This document shows, piece by piece, positions 6,635 to 6,711 of a stretch of 6,711 nucleotides of DNA. The notes beneath the pieces were generated by a model. It saw nothing but the letters and a program-made list of their open reading frames with translations, was not told where the DNA came from and searched no databases. Position 1 is the stretch's first letter; each line of letters begins with the position of its first letter. This DNA comes from JABMRP01 sp964444795 (GTDB lineage: Bacteria > Planctomycetota > Planctomycetia > Pirellulales > Thermoguttaceae): the NCBI GenBank assembly GCA_964444795.1, contig CAYUIQ010000349.1:1-6711 (forward strand), written 5' to 3'. A program made the position numbers and the translations under genes.

Positions 6635-6711
6635 CCCACGGGATGCAACCCGTGGGCGTGGCGGGCTTTTCGACCGCCGCGTGTTTCTCGTAACAACGCC
6701 CACGGGTTGCA
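6635..6711. repeat. Three-copy inverted repeat upstream of the isochorismatase-ThuA gene
   Basis: CCCACGGGATGCA (6635-6647) and CCCACGGGTTGCA (6699-6711) lie in direct orientation, and a third copy lies reversed between them (TGCAACCCGTGGG, 6644-6656). Copies 1 and 2 form an 8-bp perfect hairpin, 6635-6642 with 6649-6656, around a 6-base loop. Copies 2 and 3 form a 16-bp perfect inverted repeat, 6644-6659 with 6696-6711, around 36 bases. The two pairings share the middle copy and exclude each other. The last copy ends exactly at the window edge, so more may follow. It lies just before the gene's Shine-Dalgarno, so it is in the leader or promoter region. Confidence 0.7.

Overview
The window looks like chromosomal DNA from a Planctomycete, probably of the Pirellulales type. 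The sequence is GC-rich, and its proteins match families that are greatly expanded in that group: a secreted discoidin/HzsA-related beta-propeller protein, a YdjY-domain lipoprotein, and a secreted isochorismatase-ThuA fusion. This assignment rests on recognised protein patterns, not on a marker gene. No tRNA, rRNA, CRISPR array or complete mobile element is visible.

Layout, left to right. (1) Bases 1-1349, minus strand: the N-terminal part of a large exported protein with a discoidin-like domain followed by an HzsA-related propeller; it runs off the left edge. (2) 1360-1563, minus: the C-terminal remnant of a small secreted protein of the carboxypeptidase-regulatory-like type, ending 10 bases before the HzsA-related start and lacking its N-terminal half. 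(3) 1651-2883, minus: a lipoprotein with an acidic, histidine-rich linker and a YdjY domain. (4) 2884-3090: a divergent intergenic region. (5) 3091-4935, plus: a protein of about 614 residues that I cannot name, with a helical N-terminal half and a beta-rich C-terminal half, loosely like heparinase II/III proteins. (6) 4936-5067: a convergent intergenic gap filled by a large imperfect palindrome. (7) 5068-6618, minus: the secreted isochorismatase-ThuA two-domain protein. (8) 6619-6711: its leader region, carrying three copies of a 13-base repeat motif in alternating orientation.

The three leftmost genes share a strand and could form one transcription unit (YdjY lipoprotein, then remnant, then HzsA-related protein), all for exported products. 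The 614-residue gene is divergent from that group and convergent with the isochorismatase-ThuA gene, so neither shares a transcript with it. No pathway links the genes convincingly. The window reads as ordinary planctomycete secreted-protein territory; its less ordinary points are the truncated gene, the two inverted-repeat structures and the histidine-rich linker.
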